A stretch of DNA of 64,000 nt from Prostheceraeus crozeri (Eukaryota; Platyhelminthes; Polycladida; Euryleptidae): NCBI GenBank assembly GCA_907163375.1, contig CAJQUW010000464.1:26808-90807 (forward strand), given 5' to 3'. Under the pieces are notes generated by a model. That model had not been told where the DNA came from. It saw only the letters and a program-made list of their open reading frames with translations, and did not search any database. The position numbers were made by a program, and so were the translations under genes. How positions within the stretch are numbered: the first letter of the stretch is position 1; the number at the start of each line of letters is the position of its first letter. This document shows, in pieces, positions 10,527-20,774 of the stretch.

Positions 10527-10919
10527 TTATGGCATGTATTTCAAAAGGTCTTCATCGTCAATATCGTCCCAGAGTCTGGCTTCACATAGATAACAAAAAC
10601 AGTTCACTTGCTTTAATCGTTTTTCCACTGCGAGCCTCACTTTGTCAATATACTCCCACTCCGCCATAGTTCGTGGCTGGGAGTTAGGGGTGTACCACTC
10701 CCATAATTGGTGGAGGAACTTGGTGCTGGTGATCTCCATCACATCGTCAGTATCGTACTGGAGATACTTCCACCTCACGCCTGTTAAGTTGGGACACTCC
10801 TTCTCACATACACTCTCTTCGTTGTCCGCTGGTAATGACACCTCTACCTTCGTTGGAGCGTTTGGTGTTGAGGATGGAGAAGAGAATTTTGTGTTTGGTG
10901 TTGTCGGAGGGCTTGTCAT
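10527..10919 (-). CDS. Unknown Polinton protein, 130 residues, copy A
   Basis: It is transcribed leftward and diverges from the polymerase gene. The N-terminus is Pro/Ser/Thr-rich and probably disordered. The C-terminal half has a Trp-rich core (GVRWKYLQYD, LWEWYTP) and ends in a C-x-C-x2-C group followed by an acidic tail. A homologue of 145 residues sits at 30147 in copy B, with a conserved C-terminal half and a more variable N-terminus. I do not recognise the family. Sharing a divergent promoter with the polymerase hints at an early or replication role. Confidence 0.65.
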   Translation of the reverse strand: MTSPPTTPNTKFSSPSSTPNAPTKVEVSLPADNEESVCEKECPNLTGVRWKYLQYDTDDVMEITSTKFLHQLWEWYTPNSQPRTMAEWEYIDKVRLAVEKRLKQVNCFCYLCEARLWDDIDDEDLLKYMP

Positions 10920-11176
10920 GTTGACTGTGAATAATAACTTTGAAATGTTTTCTAATTCTTAAGTATCAACAAGCAACCAATCAGAATGAACAGCCAATGA
11001 ATGATGAATACGAAAGTATATATGTAAAGTGACATTCGTGTCATTTCACTCTGTCTTTGTGACATATAAGTGAAGTGTTCTCTGACGAATTCTATATTTG
11101 AGGCGTACAAGTGAACTGCTCTCTCGTGAAGTCTCTATCTTGTTGAAGTATCAACCTTAAACTCGATTTCGTTGAA

Positions 11177-14100
11177 ATGGTAAGTTAAAGATTTCCTCTC
11201 TCATCTCCCTCAAACGTGTGGCTAATAGCATCTTCCTCAATTTCAGGCATCAACTTCATCACCAACGCCCTCCCTTCTCGAGGAAAGTTTAGAGTTGTTG
11301 AGTCAAAGTAGGTTGTAACAATACACTGAGACTTGAACAGAGATGATAGAATGATTTCTCTTTCAGGTGATGTGAGTTCCAGCTCAGGACTCTCGCGACA
11401 AGGCAACGAGTGGGAATGTGCCGACTGCGGACATATGTTTACAAGGAAGCACAGTCTCCTTCGACACATCAAACAACGTGTGTGTCAACGCAAAGCGGCG
11501 TCAATCTCCGGAGGTGAAGTTGATTCTGACGATGACATCTCCTTTCCTTGCGATTTGTGCCCTCTTTCTTTTGATATTCACTTTCAGTGATCTTCGCACA
11601 GACTTCAACACACGCATGCAAATGATCACTACACCAACGGTACCTCTACCATCTCCCTCATTAATGTTTCACATAATAATTTAGTACGCGACTACTTCAT
11701 GGAGTCCAATACTCAAATAGTAGATTTTCCTGAGTGGCTCCTTCAAAATTCTAACATTATCGAAGCGCTCTTCAACAATTTAGACAATTTTAGAATGACG
11801 GCGCTCATCTACCTTAAACTAAAATATATTAAGACAGATTTTCAAACGGGTCAAGTGACGGAGAGAATACAGTTTCATGTTCCTTCCTCTTCCGCAACCG
11901 AAGTTGTAGACTGCGAGTCTTGGCTAAATTTTCACATTCAATGTTTAAAATCAAATGTAGATAAATTCAATAAACGCGACAGCGCTCTCATTTTTGATGG
12001 TGTGGACTCAGCCATATTCAAAATTTCACTATTAGAAAGTCATGCAGCTCGAGGTACATTTAAACTACCAAAAACGTTGTATAATAAGAAAGCTGTCATC
12101 AATGTCGATTGTAAATCACAGTGTTTCAAATATGCAGTCCTATCCATCCTTCACTATAATGATATCAACGCGCACCGAGATCACACCTATAGCTATAGAC
12201 AGTGGGAGGATGAACTAGACTTTGAAGGTTGTGATAGTAACAACATGAAAATCAAAGATGTAGAAACGTTCGAAAAACATAATAAGATTAAAATTGTAGT
12301 TCACGTGTGGGAGAAGGGGTTGAAGGGTGCCCGCTATAATTCACGTTCAACTTGTTATGAACGTGTAGTCAACCTCTTATTAGTAAAACAAGATGATAGC
12401 GAGGAATGGCACTGCTGTGGTATTCCCAAAATCTCTCGCTTGTACACTCACTTGGGGCATTCTAAAAGAGGTGAACATTTTGTATGCGATCGCTGCATCC
12501 GCTCCTTTTGGAGTAAAGATAAATTTGAAACTCACTATGAATGGTGCAAGCGAGGTAAATTACAAATGGAACGCATGCCCAAAGATAAAATATTTTCACA
12601 TAGGGATAATGGTGACGATTTAAGTCCCCTGCGTGTCATTTACGCAGACATAGAATGCTACATTGATGATATCATCCACAAGCCAGCAGCCATATCCTGC
12701 TATGAAGTATGGCATGACCACTTTTGGAATAGACAAAACAAAATGCATACTTGGCAAGGTGAAGATTGCATTTCAAAATTTCTAGAATTTCTCGATAAAG
12801 CTGCTAAATTTCAACAATCATCTGATTCCCAATTGCAGCGTAAGTCACTACATATGTCAGATGAAGACAAACAAAAATTTGAAAGTTGCACATCCTGACC
12901 TAAATGTCATAAAACGTTTGAAGACGATAAAATTAAGAAAGTGCGTGATCATGATCACATCACTGGTAAATTTAGAAACGCACTCTGCTCCAAATGTAAC
13001 TTTTCACTTAGGTTGAGACGTCGTGTACTACCCGTCATTTTTCATAACTTTAAGGGCTATGACAGTCATATGCTCATAAAAGGAGGGTTGAGCCAGATGA
13101 AATCGTGGCAGTTTAATGTAATAGCAGAAACGAGAGAAAAATTCATGGCAATGACAGCAAAAGTACCAGTAGATAAAACTAAAGAAAATAAGACAGTCTT
13201 CTTCGAAATAAAATTTTTAGATTCATTCCAATTCATGTCAGCGTCACTAGCTTCTCTCGTTCGTAATCTCAAGTTTCTTCCCCATAGTCAAACTTTGAAG
13301 AAACACTATCCAAACTTAACGGATGAAATAATCACTCGCAAAGGAGTCTTTCCTTATGCGTATTTTAGCTCAATGTCTAAACTAAATGAAACAACCCTTC
13401 CTTCTATTGACAAATTCCAAAACGATTTGACGGGTGAAGATTGTCCAGTAGAAGATTATGAACATGCTCAAGAGGCATGGTTAAAATTTGAATGTAAAAC
13501 GTTTGGCGATTATATGATCGCTTACTTAGAATTAGATGTCATTTTGCTGGCTGATGACTTTCAGGAATTTCGACGAGTGGCATTAGAAGAAGACAAATTA
13601 GATCCTGTCCACTTTGTCAGTCTACCAGCCATGTCCTTTAAATCAGCCTTTAAAATGACTGGTGAGACCATTCATCTCTTACAAGACCCGGAGATGTATA
13701 ATATATTTGAGCGCGGAATACGCGGTGGTCTCACATTTGTAAATAAACATCATATAAAATCTGAAACAGTAGGTGATGATCATATCCACCTAAAGTACTA
13801 TGACCAAAATAATTTATATGGCAGTTCACTGTCTAAACCACTACCTCATTCCGAGTTTAGTTGGTTAAATCAAGATGAGCTTGAGTATTACTCTAACCCT
13901 TCAAACATACTGAAGATACCAGATGAAGGTGATTGGGGATATTATTTTGAAGTGGATTTGATTTATCCAAATGGCATTAAAAATAAAACTGCTGATTTCC
14001 CACTCGCACCTGAATCTGGTGAAGTGACTGAAGATATGTTTTCACCATTCATGTCACAATTTCATAATAACTTAACAGAGTGTGGACAGCCAAGGTACAA

Positions 14101-15151
14101 ACCATGCCGCAAACTTTTACTCACCCAATATGATAAGAAAAATTATCTCGTACACTTCTGCATACTAAAATTCTATTTAGAAATGGGCATGCTTCTAAAG
14201 TCAGTTCACCGCATTATCAAATTTAGACAAAAAGCCTTCCTCAAACCCTACATAGATAGTAACAGTCAAAAACGTGCACTCGCCCAAAATAATTTTGAAA
14301 AGGATTTTTATAAATATAAGAATAACAGTCTTTTCGGAAAGACCATGGAGGATGTTAGAAAACGTATAAACTACAAACTAGTCGTTGATGAACAAAAATA
14401 TCACAAATTGACCTCATCATCTCTTTTCATTGATAGAGAGATCATCGATGAGGATCTTGTAGGTGTTAAAATGATAAAATCAGAAGTTGAGTTGTGCAAA
14501 CCCATCTATATTGGGCAAGCCGTTTTAGATTATTCCAAGCTTGAAATGTATCAAATCTTCTACAAAATATTAAAACCATGCCCTCTCGTAAAAGAGGTTC
14601 GCTTGCTGGGTGGTGATACAGATAGTTTCTTTTTAGGAATTACCACTCAAAAAGATTTAAATTTTAATGAAGTAGGCAAGTCATTAGAAAAATATTTCGA
14701 CACATCTAACTACAATCCCACTCATCCACTCTATTCCATGCAGAATAAAGCCAAACTTGGTTGTTTTAAGGATGAAACAGCAGGAAAGGAAATAGATGAA
14801 ATGATTCTCCTCCGTCCTAAAATGTATTCCATGAAATTAAAAGAATGTGCAGATAGTATTAAGCATGCTAAAGGTATATCAAAATCCATTGTTCAGAAAA
14901 TGAAACATCGGTCCTATAAGAAGGCCTATAAAAATAAAACTATAACGTTTGTCAATATGACAATCTTAAAATCTCAAGTTCATACTGTGAAAACGTACAC
15001 GTTCAAGAAACGAGCACTTTCAGCATGGGAAGATAAGAGGTGTTGGATAGGACATAACACATCTCTTCCACATGGACATCCTGACACAAACATACCTCCA
15101 CCCAAAAGAATAAAACTCACGCTACCACATTCAGGAGATGTATTGACATAA
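11177..15151 (+). pseudogene. polB: Protein-primed DNA polymerase B, copy A (broken)
   Basis: This is the homologue of the long polymerase gene of copy B. The parts in order are an N-terminal C2H2-like zinc finger, a 3'-5' exonuclease domain (ADIECY motif), an HNH-like Cys/His patch (RDHDHITGKF), and the palm with DQNNLYG, NNSLFGK and GGDTDS motifs. The start is an ATG directly on a GTAAGT donor, as in copy B, with a TATA-like TATATATG about 160 bases upstream. The gene is a fossil with about two or three breaks. It sits between the divergent small gene at 10919 and the convergent structural genes. Confidence 0.9.
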
Positions 15152-15287
15152 TCAACGCTAACTCAGTATTTTGATGTTGCTTTTGTAGATATACATGGTT
15201 GTTTTATGTATCGCATGAGATCGTTTCTTCCTTGTGAATATATGCCTACAGTTAGCTCATTCCCCCTATATCTGTGAAAAGACTTTT

Positions 15288-16409
15288 TCATATACATATT
15301 TTTATTTCAATAAACATATCACAATGACTTAACTTTGTTTTCCGAAACACTAAAGTTACGAGGGATTTAGTATCTTTCACATGGATGCACTCTTGTAAAC
15401 CATTGGTAATTTTGATAGCAATAGAGGGTATAGTTTGTTTGACGACGGGATGATAGAAAATAGATTCAAACATCTTCTCGACTATTCCATATGAAGCGTC
15501 TTTATCATGAATGAAATCGCGTAAAATGTATTCTTTTTTCTCACCAACAGAAATAGGTAGAATCAAATCACTTTGAATGGTTGGAAAGAAATAAACTGTA
15601 AGTTTGTCATTATATTTCTGAATAACCAACTTATTCTTGTCCGCCATAAATTTCTCTCCATACTTCTTACCCACAGTCTCATCCCATCGTTTTACTAACT
15701 CAATAAGTGATAAAGGTTGAACACCACGCTTTTTCAAAATGATGCGTTCTTCGCATTCTACAACATCTTCATCAAATATTTTAAATCTATAATGAAATTT
15801 GTTGATTCGATTTGAATAAACTTTTTTAACATTTGCAGTAGCAATTGACGTTAGATGTAGTCCATGACCAAAACCAAGATGTGGATAGAATTCACTATCC
15901 AACCTCAGCGTAAGACCTTTAGTAAAAGAATGAAAGCGGAGGAACTGTCTCCCACTCCAATGATAGATAGTAAACTCATAAACTTTCTGATCCTTATTCT
16001 TCATGATGGAAGTATTACCACTATTGAATGCCTTAATAATTTTCTCATTCCCAAATGGTTCATAAGAATCTGATTTTATCTGAATCCATTCATAGTTCCA
16101 CTTTCCATCTGATGTTAAATTGTATGGGAACTGGAATGCATTATTCATCGTTATTCCATCATGGGTGCGAGGAGTCAATATCATTTCTTCCAAATCATTC
16201 ACATTCTGAATATTGCTATCATAGCAAATACTAGAAACGCCAACCTCCCATTCACCTTCTAAATGTAGTGGCCGATTTAATTCTACTCGATAGTCTGATG
16301 GTTTATTTTTAGGAAATTTATTCATAGAAGCATTACTTGGCAAGTAGATTAGAAACGAGTCCTTATTTTCACTTTCCATATTATTCACATTGGAAAAATA
16401 TATTAGCAT
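15288..16409 (-). pseudogene. Polinton WEVGV-type structural protein 1, copy A (broken)
   Basis: The N-terminus carries the SNASMNKFPKNK and GEWEVGV motifs, seen repeatedly in Polinton proteins thought to be minor capsid or vertex components. It is a homologue of the 516-residue gene at 35090 in copy B, and this copy looks broken about once. The next leftward gene (16419) starts only 9 bases away and is a distant paralogue, so the two look like a tandem duplicate pair. The structural role is inferred from family context and not from a catalytic motif. Confidence 0.7.
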
Positions 16410-16418
16410 ACTTTTGCA

Positions 16419-17819
16419 TTAACTCTTCATTCGGAAATGGAGTGTGATACTTGTCACAGCATCTTTATGAAAAGGAATCAACGCACCAGCATCGTCATAA
16501 ATTGCAATATCAATTTGTGGGATGTAGTTTGATTTCAGCTTTGTATAATGCACTTTCTTGAAAGTATGCTCAGATAAAATACTGCAGCTTTTTGGCTGGT
16601 ATGGTATCATTGCTAGCAATGGAGCTTCAACATCTCCCACACGTACATCTTCACCAATATTGGAATATATCTGAAAATAGTTAATACGACGCGATAGCGA
16701 CATGTCTGCGCTAGCTTTGGTTACAGTACCACTTTTAAAGATATTTTGATCAAAACCCAAAATGTCCATTAGAGTTTTATCCATAATTAGTTCAATACCT
16801 TTTCCACTTATAGTGAGAGACAAAGTACCTTCTTTTTCAGAAAATGAAATATGTTGCTCATTAATCACTTCATTTAAATAATCTACAACCAATTTAACCG
16901 AAGTAATAATGCGAGGCATCAACACTCTTGTTTCATGTAAGATACCACCGAAAGGCTCTACACACTTCCTGTATAAAGATACGGTCCATTCTGTATCAAC
17001 TTGATTTGATCCATCACATTTTAAATAGCGCATATCAAATTTTCCATGAACAGCTGCAGAACGATGTCGTAAGAACTGATGAAAATCTTCTGAACAAACT
17101 AATACTAGATCATCATCATCATCTAATTTACTAATGACGATTTGATCCGTTGATTTCGTATAAGTCAATGTTGCCACTTGTTTACCATCAACTCGAAGGA
17201 GATAATTAAATTTCTTCAATAATGTTTCAGGAGTCATGTTTGTCTTTCTTGGCTTAATCACAATCTTCTTCACCAACGTCTTCTCATTTCTTGGAATAAG
17301 ATCTACATAATAAGCTTTCTCTTTGTAAATCAAATCTTTACAACCACTTGGGTGGTAATTAACGTTATAATTATCATAGCTTGTTAAGGCGCTAGCGAGG
17401 TAACCTAAATCATTTCTTAAACTTGGACTTAAACCAACAATCCAATCTTTCTCAACTACATGATGTACATAATTATAATCATCATTGTGCGGAGTAAATT
17501 GGACAATATGTTTACACGCTTTATTCAAGAAATCATATATAAACTTTTTACATGATAATAGATCTTTCTTTGGCCACTGTGGAATGTATACTCGGCACCC
17601 CTTTTCACATTGATAAGCAGCTGTACGCCTCATATTAATAGTCATCACCTCATGATCAAAAGTATAGACACAGTTGCTATAAACAAGTTGAGTGACACCC
17701 ACTTCCCAATTTCCATTTAGCTGTTGTGCATGATCAATGGGAGTAGAAAAGAGTGCAGCTCGATTACTAGTAAATCTCTTTGTAGCCGCATTGCTAAGCA
17801 AAATATGATAAAACGACAT
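16419..17819 (-). CDS. Polinton WEVGV-type structural protein 2, copy A
   Basis: This is a protein of about 466 residues starting MSFYHILLSN, chosen because it is the first ATG in frame. It shares with the neighbouring gene the N-terminal SNA...F..N pattern, the GNWEVGV motif, an internal F-x-QFLRH stretch and a similar C-terminal strand-rich end. It is predicted to be mostly beta strand with no enzymatic motif, which fits a minor capsid, penton-like or receptor-facing role. It diverges from the gene at 17855, leaving only about 35 bases for two promoters. The homologue at 36650 is almost identical. Confidence 0.7.
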   Translation of the reverse strand: MSFYHILLSNAATKRFTSNRAALFSTPIDHAQQLNGNWEVGVTQLVYSNCVYTFDHEVMTINMRRTAAYQCEKGCRVYIPQWPKKDLLSCKKFIYDFLNKACKHIVQFTPHNDDYNYVHHVVEKDWIVGLSPSLRNDLGYLASALTSYDNYNVNYHPSGCKDLIYKEKAYYVDLIPRNEKTLVKKIVIKPRKTNMTPETLLKKFNYLLRVDGKQVATLTYTKSTDQIVISKLDDDDDLVLVCSEDFHQFLRHRSAAVHGKFDMRYLKCDGSNQVDTEWTVSLYRKCVEPFGGILHETRVLMPRIITSVKLVVDYLNEVINEQHISFSEKEGTLSLTISGKGIELIMDKTLMDILGFDQNIFKSGTVTKASADMSLSRRINYFQIYSNIGEDVRVGDVEAPLLAMIPYQPKSCSILSEHTFKKVHYTKLKSNYIPQIDIAIYDDAGALIPFHKDAVTSITLHFRMKS

Positions 17820-17854
17820 TTTTATATTGCTGATCTGCAACTTTGCATAACATC

Positions 17855-18148
17855 ATGAAGACTTGGATTTTGGACTCTCTACAATATATCAGAGTTGATC
17901 GTAATGGAAACGTACATTTCAAAAATTCTCATGGTCATTCATCAAGAGGTATTACATTAACATGGCGACAATTTGTCAACCTCAATGATATCATGAGGGA
18001 TTTGGAATATTTTGAAACATTAAGATTCATCTCCTTGGGTGATCAAGTTTGGCTTCAACGTCGCAACAATGAAATTCAAATCTGCCATTCTCATTTCGCA
18101 AATACAATTGGGAGAAGTATAGAAGATACATACATCGCTGCATCATGA
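17855..18148 (+). pseudogene. Small beta/helix protein, paralogue 1, copy A
   Basis: It starts MKTWILDSLQ at the first ATG and is clearly related to the next gene (18215): both share W-x-LDSLQ-x-I, a strand ending in HFKNS or YFKDS, an R-G/E-I/F-x-LT/LS stretch and the IM-x-DL-x-YF helix. The strand-then-helix layout with 'GITLTWRQF' loosely recalls PC4-like single-strand DNA-binding folds, but that is a weak resemblance. Compared with 38083 in copy B this copy looks broken about once. Function unknown. Confidence 0.55.
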
Positions 18149-18214
18149 CATTTATTCGTCGTGAGTTCATCGCCCTACTATGCAAATCTTAATCAGACAT
18201 GACTACCACGCACC

Positions 18215-18865
18215 ATGAGTTGGAAATTAGATTCCCTACAACGTATTGAAACGGATCATGATCGAAACGTCTATTTCAAAGATTCAACTGGAAATGTGAG
18301 AAGAGAGTTTGCTTTATCTTATCGCCATTTTCAATCTCTACATCATATCATGAAGGATTTGAAATACTTCTATATGAAAAGACATTCACGTATTGGAAAT
18401 CGCATCTGGCTGCGCGTTAACAAACGGCGAATTCAACTCTATCATTCCCAACTTCATATTAACTTCACATTTCATCAAGGTAGTTGGGAAAAGTATAAAA
18501 GGAAGGTACATCGCTCAATTTACTCATTCTTTCATCATGAAGCGCCATCGCTACACCATCGTCAACATTCTCCGTCGCTTCAGACTCTACACCAAAATCG
18601 ATCTCGCAACATTACACCAACACCTTCCCAACAGCAAGTATTACCCGGGCCGACCTCAAATGTTAGTGGTGAAGATGAACAATTCACGGAATCTTCAACT
18701 CTTCCCAAATGGGACTGTACAGATTCTCGGCGCCCTTTCTCATTCATCGGCGCAGTCAATGCGCTTAGAGCTACAAAGACTTCTACGTCGGATATGGAAG
18801 AGGGAGAGGTGTGTGATGTCGAATCTGACTGTGGACAATATGGTGATCTCTACTCAATTGAGTGA
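18215..18865 (+). CDS. Small beta/helix protein, paralogue 2, copy A
   Basis: It starts at ATG 18215. The first 110 residues form the conserved domain shared with the upstream paralogue, ending in WEKYKRKVHRSIYSF. The rest, rich in His, Ser, Pro and Thr, overlaps the TBP-like gene in another frame and may be disordered or only partly real. The copy B homologue at 38462 keeps the full 216-residue frame. Two tandem paralogues just upstream of a TBP-like gene suggest a transcription or replication accessory role; this is inference. Confidence 0.6.
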   Translation: MSWKLDSLQRIETDHDRNVYFKDSTGNVRREFALSYRHFQSLHHIMKDLKYFYMKRHSRIGNRIWLRVNKRRIQLYHSQLHINFTFHQGSWEKYKRKVHRSIYSFFHHEAPSLHHRQHSPSLQTLHQNRSRNITPTPSQQQVLPGPTSNVSGEDEQFTESSTLPKWDCTDSRRPFSFIGAVNALRATKTSTSDMEEGEVCDVESDCGQYGDLYSIE

Positions 18866-18953
18866 CAGTGTATCATTTTTGAAGATTCGTACCAGCAGTT
18901 ACAATTTGTGTTATGAACCCGAACTTTTTCCTGCAGCTCTCATTAGTTGTTGA
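18537..18953 (+). pseudogene. TBP-like protein, copy A (broken)
   Basis: The frame starting MKRHRYTIVNIL reads as a TATA-binding-protein fold. It has an IVNI-x-LRRFRL..KIDL first strand-helix unit, then FPNGTVQILGA..S as the first-repeat core, VSNLTVDNMVIST or a close variant as the second-repeat start, and CYEPELFPAALI matching the hallmark YEPELFPGLI of eukaryotic TBP. It overlaps the 3' part of the preceding frame. The fossil has about one break near its end. Host TBP is far better conserved, so this is a divergent element-borne version, probably for transcription of late genes. Confidence 0.75.
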
Positions 18954-19108
18954 TTACCTGTGCATGTGGCAATCTTTCATAATAGTAAAGTGATCATTAC
19001 TGGACTAAAATCTCATGTACAAGCAAATGTGATCCTAGACTATCTCATCGAGTATGTACGCACCCAGCGGATTGTATAATAAAAAACAATTTTTCCAACA
19101 TGATGTTT

Positions 19109-19570
19109 TTATTTCAAATCATGATAGAACTTACAAATCATTTTTTCATTAGAGGATTGATTACATGAAAAGTTTTGAATAACAGATACAAATCGAGATA
19201 CATGTAAACGTTTTAAGATGAAGTACAGTACAAAAGCACCACACGTTGATGAAAGTGGATGTTGTAGTATGCGTTCATTTCGCTGATATTGACGCGCATG
19301 TTTTCTCAACCACTGCTGTGTTGGTATATTTGGAGGTTGAGCAAGAGAGTCAAATAGTTCACCACGTCGGTCTTCTCCAATAAAGATCGCTTTCCAATGC
19401 TCACCGCCTAAATTCTGAGAATGAGTGTTTAGCACAATAAAGATGGGATAGTGATTTACTGCAGGTGGTAAGGTATCGAGTGAATAGACATTATCGAAAG
19501 CTTTCAACGTCGCTTCGTCTGCATTACGCTGCACTTTAGTCTTAATATCGTCAGCAGTCAACCAACTCAT
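19109..19570 (-). CDS. Adenain-type cysteine protease, copy A
   Basis: This is a protease of about 153 residues of the adenovirus-protease/Ulp1 (C5/C48-like) type, which matures capsid proteins in Polintons. Visible motifs are GEHWKAIFI with the catalytic His, the following acidic GELFDSL, and STCGAFVLYF with the nucleophile Cys; a Gln precedes it in the family's usual place. It starts MSWLTADDIK at 19570, overlapping the end of the capsid gene by one base, so the two are a tight leftward pair. It converges with the TBP-like gene, with AATAAA signals between them. Confidence 0.85.
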   Translation of the reverse strand: MSWLTADDIKTKVQRNADEATLKAFDNVYSLDTLPPAVNHYPIFIVLNTHSQNLGGEHWKAIFIGEDRRGELFDSLAQPPNIPTQQWLRKHARQYQRNERILQHPLSSTCGAFVLYFILKRLHVSRFVSVIQNFSCNQSSNEKMICKFYHDLK

Positions 19571-20774
19571 TAACGATTATACTGAAGAATCACGTCACGA
19601 TACTTTGTAATTTCAATGTTTGAATCGAAGACTGCATAAATTAATACATTGATCGTCTCAGGTAGTGTTCTTTTGAACGTCAAATCCAAACGAATATTAT
19701 GAGGCACGTTCGATTGACGATAGGGGGCACTAATATCGCTGTCAGCAGTCAAATCAAATGCATAAATAGTATATCCACTCTTCAACTCTTTCATAGTGAG
19801 TCTGTTGGTGTCATCCGTATTGTAAAAGCCAAAGACATCCATAAAATCAACATAACTGCGCATAAATTGATCCGCAGCAAAATCTAGTTTGTAGGGTGGA
19901 CCATGATGACTCACACAATTTACACGTAAAGCAATTTCACTTAACTGATTGTGTATAAAATTGAAAGGATTCTTCTTTATATTACCATTAAATGCATCAT
20001 TTTCAACCATTGCCACCATGAGGAGCTTCGGTGCTTCCGATGGAAAGAGGCCATCTTTCATGAAACTCTCTTGATCTTTAGGAATTGTAAAGGTGAGAAG
20101 CTTTGTATGCTGAACGGGGTAAATGGCATTTTGGCGGTTAAGACCTTCAGCATGTCCTCTAATGACACTTGGATTCGGTACTACTCGACGAATGTAAAGT
20201 GCAATATCTTCCACATGAATTCTAAAATTGTCAACTTTAGCAAATGCATTCAGCACAAATTCAGGCTTATTCAATGTCAGCTTGAGTCGCATGCTGGTAT
20301 TACAGAGTAAAAACTTTGACTGTCTAAAGAAGTCTAAATTTAGCGGACCATATAGCTGACATACTCTACTATCGTTAATCATAGCAGATCGCTTTACAAA
20401 ACCACTGTTTGTTTCAACATCAAATTTTCCTGCTTCATCTCTGTACCATCCCATGGCTTCCATATGACTTTTTTGTGCTGCTGGATGAAACTGTGATACA
20501 TGATTGAAATATGATTTATAGGGATAATCGCTTTGACCACCTTCCACCTGCTGCTCTCCAATCGTTAGAGAAACATCGCGAAGTAATGTAGTCAATGGTA
20601 AATTGTTCAGTCCAACTTTATGTGCATCGTCAATAGCAGTTCCATCTGCTTGCTGAATTCTAAACCTCAAATCAACCATCGCATAACTCAAATCTATGTA
20701 GTCATCACTACCACCAGGAATAACAAATTCAATGGGGCCAGCATTCTCAGCTGTTCGAGGATGATAATCTACCC
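19570..20774 (-). pseudogene. Major capsid protein, copy A, truncated
   Basis: It matches the capsid gene of copy B from the DYHPRTAENAG motif onward and ends IEITKYRDVILQYNR, a C-terminal pattern typical of the Polinton double jelly-roll capsid protein (the family often labelled F54H12.2-like). Its 5' part is lost at the right truncation point of copy A. The open frame continues into unrelated GC-rich DNA up to 20883, which gives a misleading chimeric N-terminus. It is a fossil. The remaining part looks intact. Confidence 0.85.

Larger units (their letters stand above)
5390..20774 (+). mobile_element. Polinton/Maverick copy A, truncated on the right
   Basis: The left end starts with AGTAGTAAG, the same terminus as copy B, followed by the terminal repeat and then the same gene order as the left half of copy B. 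It ends inside the major capsid gene at about 20774, where the sequence switches to a GC-rich non-Polinton repeat. Integrase, ATPase and the right terminal repeat are absent. The copy is broken: apart from the truncation it has roughly four to six breaks. Similarity to copy B is high over the shared part, so the two are recent relatives. Because one end is missing, no target-site duplication can be judged. Confidence 0.9.
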
